A stretch of DNA of 64,000 nt from an uncultured Pseudobutyrivibrio sp. (GTDB taxonomy: Bacteria > Bacillota > Clostridia > Lachnospirales > Lachnospiraceae), in the NCBI GenBank assembly GCA_946403965.1, contig CAMJBT010000002.1, positions 1 through 64,000 on the forward strand, written 5' to 3'. The notes below the pieces were generated by a model. The model searched no databases. It saw nothing but the letters and a program-made list of their open reading frames with translations, and was not told the origin of the DNA. Shown here one piece after another: positions 45,107 through 53,032 of the stretch. A program made the position numbers and the translations under genes. The first letter of the stretch is position 1. Each line of letters begins with the position of its first letter.

Positions 45107-45898
45107 ATGATTAAGCTTATAACATCAGATGTAGATGGAACATTAGTAAAGGATTCATCACCAGTAATTTATCCAGAAATGATAGATATGGTGAAAAAGC
45201 TAAGAGGGCAGGATATTATTTTTTGTATAGCCAGCGGAAGACAGGTTTCCAGTGTGAAAAAGATGTTCAGTGAAGTGGCTGATGATTTAATAATTATTGC
45301 AGATAATGGTGCACATATTCAGTGCAGAGATAAGGATATACATGTTGCCAAGATGAATCCTGATTATATAGAGGAATTGGTTACAGATTTAAGAGCATTT
45401 GATGATTGTGAGCTTCTTGTGGAGGCTCCAGGATTGTCATATCTTGAGTCAAAGAATCAGGAATACATCGACTTTATAAAGAATCAATACAGATTTGATA
45501 TAAAGCTTGTGGATGATGTTTTAAAAGAGGCAAAGGACATTATAAAGATTTCTATTTTTAGACGTCCTTCAATCAGAAAAATTGGAGAGGAAATTCTCAT
45601 ACCAAAGTGGAAGGACAAATTGAAGGTTACAATCGCAGGTGAGGATTGGGTGGACTTCATGGATACTTCAGTAGATAAGGGCAATTCCCTCAAGTTCGTT
45701 CAGGAATTTTATGGAATTACACCAGAGGAAACAATGGTTTTTGGAGACAATAATAACGATATTGGTATGTTGAAAAGAGCGGCAGAAAGCTATGCTGTTT
45801 CTACTGCTCCTGATATTGTAAAAGCAAGTGCAAATCATATCTGCCCACCTTGGATGGAAAAAGGTGTATATCAAGTTTTAAAAGAAAAGTTTGACTAA
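45107..45898 (+). CDS. Cof-type HAD-superfamily phosphatase
   Basis: The 263-aa protein has the HAD motifs in order: SDVDGTLVKDS (motif I, nucleophile Asp), ASGRQ (motif II), a C2B cap, the K in DKGNSLKFV (motif III), and VFGDNNNDIGMLKRA (motif IV). This is the Cof/YidA subfamily acting on small sugar or nucleotide phosphates; the substrate is not predictable. It overlaps the listed larB frame slightly, but the chosen larB start leaves a 40-nt gap. Confidence 0.9.
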   Translation: MIKLITSDVDGTLVKDSSPVIYPEMIDMVKKLRGQDIIFCIASGRQVSSVKKMFSEVADDLIIIADNGAHIQCRDKDIHVAKMNPDYIEELVTDLRAFDDCELLVEAPGLSYLESKNQEYIDFIKNQYRFDIKLVDDVLKEAKDIIKISIFRRPSIRKIGEEILIPKWKDKLKVTIAGEDWVDFMDTSVDKGNSLKFVQEFYGITPEETMVFGDNNNDIGMLKRAAESYAVSTAPDIVKASANHICPPWMEKGVYQVLKEKFD

Positions 45899-45938
45899 CG
45901 CTTACAAGAAAGTTAAGACTAGTTTAGGAGAATGGAAG

Positions 45939-46610
45939 ATGGATTTTGCAAATTTAGATTTCGAGAGAAAAAAGAGGACGGGGTTTCCTGAGGTAGTTTT
46001 TTGTCAGGGCAAGAACGACAGCTTTCTTGTTGATATTTATAAAAAGCTTTATGAAAGAGATGGTAGCGTATTTGGGACCAGAGCCACAGAACATCAATAT
46101 GAATTGGTGAAGGCAGAACTTCCAAATGCACAATACGACAATGTCAGCAGGATTTTAAAGGTTCCTGGCAAGGATGATTCTGTTGAACTTGTAGGAAATA
46201 TAGCTGTGGTCACAGCTGGAACAGCAGACATTCCAGTTGCTGAGGAAGCATCTTTGACTGCAGAATATTTTGGTTCTAAGGTTACAAGGGTTTATGATGT
46301 TGGCGTAAGCGGTATACATAGAGTTCTGGAAAATAGAAATAAAATTGAAAACGCAAACTGCGTTGTTGCTGTAGCAGGAATGGAGGGCGCTCTTGCATCT
46401 GTACTAGGAGGGATTGTAAGTAAACCTATAATTGCTGTGCCTACAAGTGTTGGTTATGGTGCCAATCTTGGAGGTATATCAGCACTTCTTACCATGATTA
46501 ATTCCTGTGCTAATGGTATATCAGTTGTCAATATTGATAATGGTTATGGTGCCGGTTATATAGCTACACAAATCAACAGGCTTGCTGTTGGAAGCTCAAT
46601 AGAAAAATAG
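45939..46610 (+). CDS. larB: Nickel-pincer cofactor biosynthesis carboxylase LarB
   Basis: LarB carboxylates and hydrolyses nicotinic acid adenine dinucleotide in nickel-pincer nucleotide (NPN) synthesis. I start at ATG 45939 (MDFANLDFERKKRTG), 16 codons into the ORF, because AGGAG lies 8 nt upstream. The 223-aa protein has RTGFPEVVFCQGK near the N-terminus and the PurE-like core TAGTADIPVAEEA, DVGVSGIHR, VAGMEGALASVLGG and PTSVGYGANLGG. larC follows after 6 nt. larE and larA are not in the window. Confidence 0.93.
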   Translation: MDFANLDFERKKRTGFPEVVFCQGKNDSFLVDIYKKLYERDGSVFGTRATEHQYELVKAELPNAQYDNVSRILKVPGKDDSVELVGNIAVVTAGTADIPVAEEASLTAEYFGSKVTRVYDVGVSGIHRVLENRNKIENANCVVAVAGMEGALASVLGGIVSKPIIAVPTSVGYGANLGGISALLTMINSCANGISVVNIDNGYGAGYIATQINRLAVGSSIEK

Positions 46611-46616
46611 GAGATA

Positions 46617-47498
46617 ATGATGCAGGCATTATATTTTGAATGTACTTCGGGGATAAGTGGCGACATGACAGTTGCCGCTTTACTTGATTTAGGAGCAGAT
46701 GAACGAGTCTTAAAAAAAGCTCTTTCATCTATAAAGGCAGAAGGGTTTGAAATCAATATATCAAAGGTTAAAAAATCTGGATTGGAATGTATGGATTTTG
46801 ATGTGATATTGGATTTGGAACACGATGGTCATGATCATGACATGGAATATCTTTACGGGCATACCCATGGAGATGAAAATAGCCACAGTCATTCATTACA
46901 GCATAATCATAGTCATATACACGATCACGAGCATAGTCATGAATCTGGGGATAATCATGAACATGGATATCAGCACCACCATCATCATCGAGGCATGAGG
47001 GAAATTAATGAAATATTATCTACAGTTGAAATGACAGAAGGCGCCAGAAAAATATGTGACAGTATTTTTTCTATATTGGCTGAGGCTGAGTCTAAGGCTC
47101 ACGGAGTTCCAGTAGAAGAGGTACACTTCCATGAGGTTGGAGCCATAGACTCTATTGTTGATATAGTGGCAATCGGGGTTTGCCTTGATAATATAGGAAT
47201 CGATAAAGTGTTTGTTCCAAAGCTTACAGAAGGTCAGGGCACAGTTAGATGTCAACACGGAATACTTCCAGTTCCAGTACCCGCTGTTTTAAATATTGTA
47301 AAAGAAAAGGATATTCCTATTGAAATTACAAATACAATGGGAGAGCTTGTAACTCCAACTGGAGCAGCGACTGTGGCGGCAATTAGAACAGATGAAAAGC
47401 TGCCGGACGTTTTTTCTGTGGATGGAATAGGAATGGGGGCAGGAAAAAGAGACTATGGATTGTCTGGATTCCTAAGAATTATGAAAATTAATTATTAG
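46617..47498 (+). CDS. larC: Nickel insertion protein LarC, short form with His-rich insert
   Basis: LarC inserts nickel to complete the NPN cofactor. The 293-aa protein begins ALYFECTSGISGDMTVAALLDLG, diagnostic for the family. A segment at about 65-122 holds more than twenty histidines and probably stores nickel. VHFHEVGAIDSIVDIV and NTMGELVTPTGAATVAAI follow. The frame ends soon after GIGMGAGKRDYG, where the LarC1 part normally gives way to a CTP-binding C-terminal domain of about 130 residues. No such domain is present in any frame downstream, so this is a LarC1-only form. It could be truncated or complemented elsewhere. Confidence 0.88.
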   Translation: MMQALYFECTSGISGDMTVAALLDLGADERVLKKALSSIKAEGFEINISKVKKSGLECMDFDVILDLEHDGHDHDMEYLYGHTHGDENSHSHSLQHNHSHIHDHEHSHESGDNHEHGYQHHHHHRGMREINEILSTVEMTEGARKICDSIFSILAEAESKAHGVPVEEVHFHEVGAIDSIVDIVAIGVCLDNIGIDKVFVPKLTEGQGTVRCQHGILPVPVPAVLNIVKEKDIPIEITNTMGELVTPTGAATVAAIRTDEKLPDVFSVDGIGMGAGKRDYGLSGFLRIMKINY

Positions 47499-47614
47499 TT
47501 TTATAGTGAAATAAAAATGTATACACAATTTAGAATTAAGATTAGTTAGTTGGTATAGATGTTAGTTCTGTATAACTGACGGATGCATTACTTTAGGTAC
47601 AATTGTAATTGTTC

Positions 47615-47646
47615 TTGATTTGGACACAATTGTGTTGTATTATAAT
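47615..47646 (+). promoter_or_regulatory. Ferredoxin promoter with ACACAATTGTGT palindrome
   Basis: TTGATT and TATTAT are spaced by 17 bp, with TATAAT just after. The spacer holds the perfect 12-bp palindrome ACACAATTGTGT. The element matches the 6S-like RNA promoter at 29 of 33 positions. Confidence 0.75.
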
Positions 47647-47701
47647 TTTCAGTTAGTAATTGATATATTTTATCAAGTAGTTCGTAAGGAGGATTTTAGT
47701 C

Positions 47702-47872
47702 ATGGCATACGTTATTTCTGATTCATGTGTTTCTTGTGGTACATGTGAGCCTGAGTGTCCAGTAGGCGCTATCTCACAGGGAGATTCACAGTTCAACATC
47801 GACGCTGATGCTTGTGTATCTTGTGGTACATGTGCAGGTGTTTGCCCAACAGGCGCTATCGCAGAGGGCTAA
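47702..47872 (+). CDS. 2[4Fe-4S] ferredoxin
   Basis: This gene is too short for the ORF track. The 56-aa protein MAYVISDSCVSCGTCEPECP... has two CxxCxxCxxxCP motifs (CVSCGTCEPECP and CVSCGTCAGVCP), each binding one 4Fe-4S cluster with the final cysteine donated to the other. The classic clostridial ferredoxin size and fold are clear. It is a low-potential electron carrier for pyruvate:ferredoxin oxidoreductase, hydrogenase, Rnf and similar partners. AAGGAGGA precedes the ATG. Codon use is strongly biased (GGT, TGT, GCT/GCA), as for an abundant protein. Monocistronic, with a strong promoter and terminator. Confidence 0.97.
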   Translation: MAYVISDSCVSCGTCEPECPVGAISQGDSQFNIDADACVSCGTCAGVCPTGAIAEG

Positions 47873-47904
47873 TTAGTTTAATAACTAATCAAGAAAACCG
47901 GTTA

Positions 47905-47934
47905 AAAAATCGCCCATTGCTGGGCGATTTTTTT
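47905..47934. terminator. Bidirectional terminator between ferredoxin and the ECF gene
   Basis: AAAAATCGCCCA pairs with TGGGCGATTTTT around TTGC. A and T flanks make it work for both converging genes. Confidence 0.92.
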
Positions 47935-48493
47935 ATATTAGTTTTTTTAGAATCGGATATAGTACTGATGAAAACACTATTCCGAAAATTCCCTGAATGA
48001 TGTTTGGTATAATTCCTGCTAAAGAGGCAATCACACCAGCTGATAGGCTAGAGCTATTCAATACTGTAAGCATAAATATCTCGAAAATGAAATATCCTAA
48101 AACCATGATGGTTTCTCCTGCTGTGCCACTTATTATAGTGTTTAGCAATTCTTTTTCTTTGAAAAATCTTTTGAATCCCTTGAAAGTATAATACCCAACA
48201 AATGCTGTAAGCCCTTTGATGATTAAGGTTGCAGGAGCATATATTAAGTATCCGCCAATCAAATCTGAAAGAGCGCTTCCTAATCCGGCGGCAAGGCTTC
48301 CCCATAAAGGACCAAGTAATAATCCTGATAATAAAACAAAGCCATCACCAGGATGAATGTACCCGTTTGTAGGTGTTGGAATCTTTATTATCATAGTGCT
48401 TACACATGTGAGCGCCGCTATAAGTGCTGCAAAAATTAGTTGTTTAGTAGTTTCATGATTGATTGTTTTTGTAGATGCTGAAGTCTGCGCCAT
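47933..48493 (-). CDS. ECF transporter S component (vitamin-binding membrane subunit)
   Basis: The 186-aa protein has about six membrane helices and the S-component block GYIHPGDGFVLLSGLLLGPLWGSLAAGLGSALSDL near residues 43-77. S components bind a vitamin and share the EcfAA'T energising module encoded elsewhere. The block resembles the HmpT/PdxU-type group, which carries pyrimidine or pyridoxine vitamins. The divergent MocR regulator, whose relatives (PdxR) sense PLP, makes a vitamin B6-type substrate a reasonable guess only. GGAGG precedes the start on the minus strand. Confidence 0.85.
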   Translation of the reverse strand: MAQTSASTKTINHETTKQLIFAALIAALTCVSTMIIKIPTPTNGYIHPGDGFVLLSGLLLGPLWGSLAAGLGSALSDLIGGYLIYAPATLIIKGLTAFVGYYTFKGFKRFFKEKELLNTIISGTAGETIMVLGYFIFEIFMLTVLNSSSLSAGVIASLAGIIPNIIQGIFGIVFSSVLYPILKKLI

Positions 48494-48514
48494 ATCTGCC
48501 TCCTAATGTATAAG

Positions 48515-48542
48515 TTTTTGATTTTCTTCAGAAAATCAAAAA
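48515..48542 (-). promoter_or_regulatory. 12-bp inverted repeat in the ECF gene leader
   Basis: TTTTTGATTTTC and its exact complement flank TTCA, just upstream of the ECF start codon. A smaller GTAAAAG/CTTTTAC repeat lies at about 48559-48574, overlapping the mocR -35 region. Both are candidate operators for the divergent MocR protein, or 5' UTR hairpins. Confidence 0.5.
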
Positions 48543-48569
48543 GTCTTAGTTGTTTTTTGTAAAAGCACT

Positions 48570-48597
48570 TTTACTTTTTTTATGTTGGGGATATAAT
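48570..48597 (+). promoter_or_regulatory. Promoter of the mocR-type gene
   Basis: TTTACT lies 16 bp from a consensus TATAAT, about 59 nt upstream of the start. The -35 overlaps the small inverted repeat. Confidence 0.6.
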
Positions 48598-48655
48598 AGC
48601 ACCAAACTGATATTAAAAAAATGCTCAAAAATATAAATATTTTAGGGGACAGATT

Positions 48656-49933
48656 ATGAAGGTATATGAGACAGTTTATAATTATTATTTGAACTTGATG
48701 AAGGCTGGGGATTTGAAGGCAGGTAGCAAAATGCCTTCATTAAGAGAGTGTGAAAAAGTATTGAATGTCAGCAGGACTTCGGTAGAAAATGGGTATCTAC
48801 AACTGGCAGCAGATGGATATATATATTCAGTGGAAAAGGTGGGTTTTTTTGTAACAGAGCTTGCAGGAAGAGTTGGTAAACAGGAAGAAAAAAAGAGTAC
48901 GGAAAAAACAATAAATAAGTATAAATTTGACCTTGCTATAATTGGAGAGGATAGGCAGGTTTCATGCTTGAATTTGTGGCGAAGATATATGAAATCAGCT
49001 CTTAGACAGGAAGATAGATTGCTATCCTACAGCGATTATCAGGGGGAGAAGGATCTTAGAAAAGAAATAGCAAATTATGTTAGAAAAAGAAGAAATATAA
49101 TTTGCTCTGAGGATGATATTGTGGTAGGAGCAGGCTTTCAGAATCTTCTTCAGGTACTTATAGCTTTAATACCTGGTGAAAAAACCATATCATTTCCTAC
49201 AAAAGACTTTTTTGATGGTGCCACCACCTTTAGAAATGCAGGTTTTAATGTGAGCTATCGAAATAAGGAAAGCCATGTTATTTACGTTACTCCTTCATAC
49301 ATGACAAAGTGGGGAGAGGTGATGACGATGCAAAGGAGAAGAGAGCTTTGTGATCATGCTTTAAACAATAATCATTTGATAATAGAAGATGATTATCAAA
49401 ATGAGTTTGTTTTTTCTTCAAAGCCAACACCTAGCCTTTATGCTCTTACAGGTGGGGTGAACACTGCTTTTTTAGGTTCATTTTCAAGAGTTGTTCTTCC
49501 AAGTGTAAGAATAAGCTTTATTATTCTTCCAAAGGGAGTAAAAGAGGAATATGATAAAATTAAAAGGGCTTATAATCAGACCGCTTCAAAATCTGAACAG
49601 ATTGCTTTAGCTCAGTTCTTAAGAGATGGACATCTTAATCGTCATATTAAAAAGATGAGGCGTTTATATGAAGAAAAACGCAGTGTGATGGAACAGGCTA
49701 TTAATGCCAATCTTTCTGGAAAAGGTGAGATGCTCATAGGTGAAAGTGGCATGGAAATTGCAATTAGGATGAAAGACAAAAGTACATTTGATAAAATCAT
49801 AAAACAGCCGGTTTCTGTGGGCATACTTGATAATTCTCATGAGAATTCCACAATCCTTTTGTCCTGCAGCAAGATAGAGATAGATAAAATTGATGAGGCT
49901 GTAACGCTTCTGTTAGGAAGCAAGTCAAAGTAA
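48656..49933 (+). CDS. MocR-family regulator (GntR HTH + aminotransferase-like domain) lacking the PLP lysine
   Basis: The 425-aa protein has a GntR winged helix (about 1-68: AGSKMPSLRECEKVLNVSRTSVENGYLQLAADGYI) and a fold-type I aminotransferase-like domain (about 90-425). The domain keeps the aspartate region in IIEDDYQNEF. The Schiff-base lysine in the GxFSK motif is replaced by arginine: LGSFSRVVLPSVRIS, R278. PLP could bind only non-covalently, if at all. The gene is divergent from the ECF S component, its likely target, and cobI follows after 30 nt. Confidence 0.88.
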   Translation: MKVYETVYNYYLNLMKAGDLKAGSKMPSLRECEKVLNVSRTSVENGYLQLAADGYIYSVEKVGFFVTELAGRVGKQEEKKSTEKTINKYKFDLAIIGEDRQVSCLNLWRRYMKSALRQEDRLLSYSDYQGEKDLRKEIANYVRKRRNIICSEDDIVVGAGFQNLLQVLIALIPGEKTISFPTKDFFDGATTFRNAGFNVSYRNKESHVIYVTPSYMTKWGEVMTMQRRRELCDHALNNNHLIIEDDYQNEFVFSSKPTPSLYALTGGVNTAFLGSFSRVVLPSVRISFIILPKGVKEEYDKIKRAYNQTASKSEQIALAQFLRDGHLNRHIKKMRRLYEEKRSVMEQAINANLSGKGEMLIGESGMEIAIRMKDKSTFDKIIKQPVSVGILDNSHENSTILLSCSKIEIDKIDEAVTLLLGSKSK

Positions 49934-49963
49934 TAAGAAGAAATATTTTAGGAGGAATCCATC

Positions 49964-50659
49964 ATGATGGGTGTATTATATGGCATTGGAGTTGGACCGG
50001 GAGATTCAATGCAGCTTACCTTAAAGGCGGTAAAAGCTATAAAGGATGCTGATGTTATATGTTTGCCAAAGAAGGACAAGGACAAATGCAGAGCATTTCA
50101 AATTGCTCTTGGTGCTGTGCCAGAGCTCCGATATAAAAAGACAATCAGCTACGAATTTGAGATGACAAAAGATGAAGCTACACTTGAAAAGATGCATAAG
50201 GAGTTTTATCAGAAATACAAACAATTGGTTAAAGAAGGTTATAATATTGGATTTTTGACTATAGGTGATCCTACAGTTTACTCAACCTTTGGATATATAA
50301 TGAAGCTTGCAAAAGCTGATGGAATTGAAGTGGAGATTATAAATGGTGTCACTTCATTTTGTGGTTCTGCAGCTGCAAGCGGAATTCTTCTCTGTGAAGG
50401 GGATGAGGATGTACATATTATTTCTGGTCAGAGCAATATTGATGAAAGCCTTATGCTCTCAGGGACTAAGGTGATAATGAAGAGTGGAAGGAATATTTCT
50501 GAAATTAAGGAAAAGCTGATTTCTCTGGAAGAACAGGGAAGAATAACTGTGAGTGCGGTGGCGGATTGTGGAATGGAAACAGAGCAGATTTTTAATGGAG
50601 CAATGATGTTACCAGATGATAGCAGATATATGATGACAATTATTGTTAAACAGTGTTGA
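49964..50659 (+). CDS. cobI: Precorrin-2/cobalt-factor II C20-methyltransferase-like protein
   Basis: The 231-aa protein is a tetrapyrrole methylase: LYGIGVGPGDSMQLTLKAVKAI at the N-terminus (SAM-binding GxGxGD), GFLTIGDPTVYSTFGYI near 95-110, and EIINGVTSFCGSAAASGI near 125-142. These blocks fit CobI/CbiL, which methylates C20 in cobalamin synthesis. No other corrin gene is near, so it is an orphan here and may act with a distant cob cluster. AGGAGGAA precedes the ATG. Confidence 0.85.
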   Translation: MMGVLYGIGVGPGDSMQLTLKAVKAIKDADVICLPKKDKDKCRAFQIALGAVPELRYKKTISYEFEMTKDEATLEKMHKEFYQKYKQLVKEGYNIGFLTIGDPTVYSTFGYIMKLAKADGIEVEIINGVTSFCGSAAASGILLCEGDEDVHIISGQSNIDESLMLSGTKVIMKSGRNISEIKEKLISLEEQGRITVSAVADCGMETEQIFNGAMMLPDDSRYMMTIIVKQC

Positions 50660-50706
50660 TTTCTGCTACAATGTGCTTATATTACAGGTTTCAGGGGGAT
50701 ATAAAT

Positions 50707-52992
50707 TTGTTATCTTACAAAAATAGTTTTAAGAAAATTCTATTTTGTATTTTGAGCTTTGCTGTACTTGTTTTTCAAAGCCCTTGCTTGGCCTATGCCG
50801 AATCGGCTCAGCCTAAGGTAGTTAGGGTTGGATATTATGAAAATGAGATATTCGAGGAAGGTGCAGCTGAAGGTGAAGTCAAAACTGGCTATGCATACGA
50901 ATACTATATGAAGCTGTCTGAGTATACGGGCTGGCGATACGAGTATGTCTATGGTCGCTATACTGATTTATACAACATGCTTCTTGATGGTGAAATCGAT
51001 TTGCTGGCAGGTTTGGCGTATAAAGAGGAAAGGGCTGAACATATTGGGTATCCCGAGGTAGCTATGGGTAGTGAGGCCTATGTTCTTGTTAAGCACAGTT
51101 CTGATATAGAAATTACTTCCGATATTAAGTCAATAGAAGGTCATAAAATTGGTGTCATTAATAATGCACTTTTGGATGTCCTCAGGGATTACCTTAAGGA
51201 AAATGATGTGACAGCAAACATAGTTGTTTATAAAGACAACGAAAAGCTTATGGATGCTTTTGATGCAGGAAAAATTGATATTTTTGCGGCGGAAGGAAGC
51301 GGTACTAATTCAAGAAACAATGCCGAAGTACTTTTTGCTTATGGAAATACAGATTATTACATGTGCGTAAACAAGAACAGAAAGGATATTCTTGATGAAT
51401 TAAACAACGCACAATCACATCTTTTTTATGATGAGCCTTATTATTTGAGCACCTTGAATGCAAAGTATTATGCATCAAGCCTTTCATCCCAGGCATTGTC
51501 AGAAGATGAAAGAAATTGGATCAACGCTCATAGTACCTTTACAGTAGGATACTTAAACGATTATTTGCCATATAGTGATACAAATGCAAAGGGACAGCCT
51601 AAGGGAATAGTTAAAGAGGTTATCCCGCAGATTATGTCATCTCTTAATTTAGATGGAATAGAGACTAACTATATAGGTTTTGATAATTATGATGACATGA
51701 TTGCCGCCATTAATGATGAGACTATTGATGTGGCATTTCCTGTAGCTGGAGGTTTGTATTATTCCGAGGAAAATGGCATTTACCAGAGTAATCCATTACT
51801 TTCATCCAGTACAGATCTCATTTATAAAAATGTTGTTGTTTATCCTGACAGCGCAACCTTTGCAGTAAATAAAAATAATACAATGCAGCTATATTACATC
51901 AAGAACAATTATCCTGATGCAAATATAGTTTTATATGACACCATAGAGGAATGCTTGGATGCTGTGTTAAGAGGTGAGGTGAATTGCACTACATTGAATG
52001 GTGTGAGAGGCAACGCAATTTTGAAGAACACAGCATACAAACATTTATCACTTAGACAGATGTCCAATACAGATGACAGATGTTTTGGTGTAAAAATTGG
52101 TAACGAAGGAATTCTTCGTATACTCAACCGAGGAATACACATACTTGGAAATGATTATGCAGAGAATCTTGCATATAGATACACTGACGAGCTATATTCA
52201 TATACAAAAACTGATTGGTTACGTGATCATTTCTATATATTTTTGCTGATAATGTTATCGTTGCTTTTAGGCATTAGTTTCTTTATGCTTCATAGAATAA
52301 AGATCTACAAAGCTCTAAATTATTCTTTAAAGCAGGATAATATGGCAAAAAATACATTTATTATTGGAATGGCAAATATAATTCGAGTTCCACTTAAGGA
52401 AGTTGCTGAGGGAAATGGATTAGAAGATGGCAGTCGGTTGCTTAATGTTGTTGATGATGTAATTGATATGAGTAATTTTGTTAATGGTCAGGTCTCATTA
52501 AACGAAGATAAAGTAAATTTAGGAAATCTTCTTAAAACTATGGATTCTGATATAAGAGAAAGGGCTGCTATTAAAAAGATTGATATTAATTTTGTTACCA
52601 AGGATTTAAGAAACAACTACATAATTGTAGATAAACAACGAATGACTCAGGCACTAATGAATATTGCCATTAATGTTATAAATTCTTCAGAGAAAAATAC
52701 AGATCTTGATTTTATTCTTGAGGAGCAGAAATGTGGCAACCCTAGAATTACCAACATGATTTTTACAATCAAAGGTGAAGGAGTAAATATTCATGAGGAA
52801 TATTTAAAGGATCCAGCTGAAGTGTTTAGTCAGGAAAATCATAAGGATACTGATATGGGGAACGGTATCAGTCTGATGGTTGCCAAGAATATTCTTAAGC
52901 TTATGGGTGGTGGAATAGAAATCAATTTAAATAAAGGTGCTGAATCAGAGGTAGTAATAAGGATTCCGGTAAAGATTAATTATGGAATGTAA
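50707..52992 (+). CDS. Sensor protein with two solute-binding domains and a degenerate histidine kinase module
   Basis: I choose TTG 50707, preceded by AGGGGG, giving 761 aa that begin with a signal-anchor sequence (KKILFCILSFAVLVF). Two periplasmic-type SBP_bac_3 domains follow (about 35-265 and 275-500). A membrane helix comes at about 520-540 (FYIFLLIMLSLLLGISFFML), then a kinase-like region. The phospho-acceptor box SHDIRTP is altered to ANIIRVP, so the His is lost. The ATP-lid D-x-G box reads KGEGVNI without its Asp, and the GxGxG box reads GNGISLMV. It thus resembles an amino-acid-sensing hybrid kinase that has lost catalysis. It lies 47 nt after cobI with no separate promoter visible. 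Confidence 0.8.
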   Translation: MLSYKNSFKKILFCILSFAVLVFQSPCLAYAESAQPKVVRVGYYENEIFEEGAAEGEVKTGYAYEYYMKLSEYTGWRYEYVYGRYTDLYNMLLDGEIDLLAGLAYKEERAEHIGYPEVAMGSEAYVLVKHSSDIEITSDIKSIEGHKIGVINNALLDVLRDYLKENDVTANIVVYKDNEKLMDAFDAGKIDIFAAEGSGTNSRNNAEVLFAYGNTDYYMCVNKNRKDILDELNNAQSHLFYDEPYYLSTLNAKYYASSLSSQALSEDERNWINAHSTFTVGYLNDYLPYSDTNAKGQPKGIVKEVIPQIMSSLNLDGIETNYIGFDNYDDMIAAINDETIDVAFPVAGGLYYSEENGIYQSNPLLSSSTDLIYKNVVVYPDSATFAVNKNNTMQLYYIKNNYPDANIVLYDTIEECLDAVLRGEVNCTTLNGVRGNAILKNTAYKHLSLRQMSNTDDRCFGVKIGNEGILRILNRGIHILGNDYAENLAYRYTDELYSYTKTDWLRDHFYIFLLIMLSLLLGISFFMLHRIKIYKALNYSLKQDNMAKNTFIIGMANIIRVPLKEVAEGNGLEDGSRLLNVVDDVIDMSNFVNGQVSLNEDKVNLGNLLKTMDSDIRERAAIKKIDINFVTKDLRNNYIIVDKQRMTQALMNIAINVINSSEKNTDLDFILEEQKCGNPRITNMIFTIKGEGVNIHEEYLKDPAEVFSQENHKDTDMGNGISLMVAKNILKLMGGGIEINLNKGAESEVVIRIPVKINYGM

Positions 52993-53029
52993 AAAAATGG
53001 CTAGGGCAATATGCTCTAGCCATTTTTTA
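52992..53029. terminator. Bidirectional terminator
   Basis: AAAAAATGGCTAG pairs with CTAGCCATTTTTT, with GCA/TGC above, between two converging genes. A and T flanks serve both strands. Confidence 0.9.
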
Positions 53030-53032
53030 CAT

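Noticed and set aside
47499-47700. A LarC2 domain reached by programmed frameshift
   Set aside because: All three frames hold several stops soon after 47498, and no LarC2-like peptide is readable.
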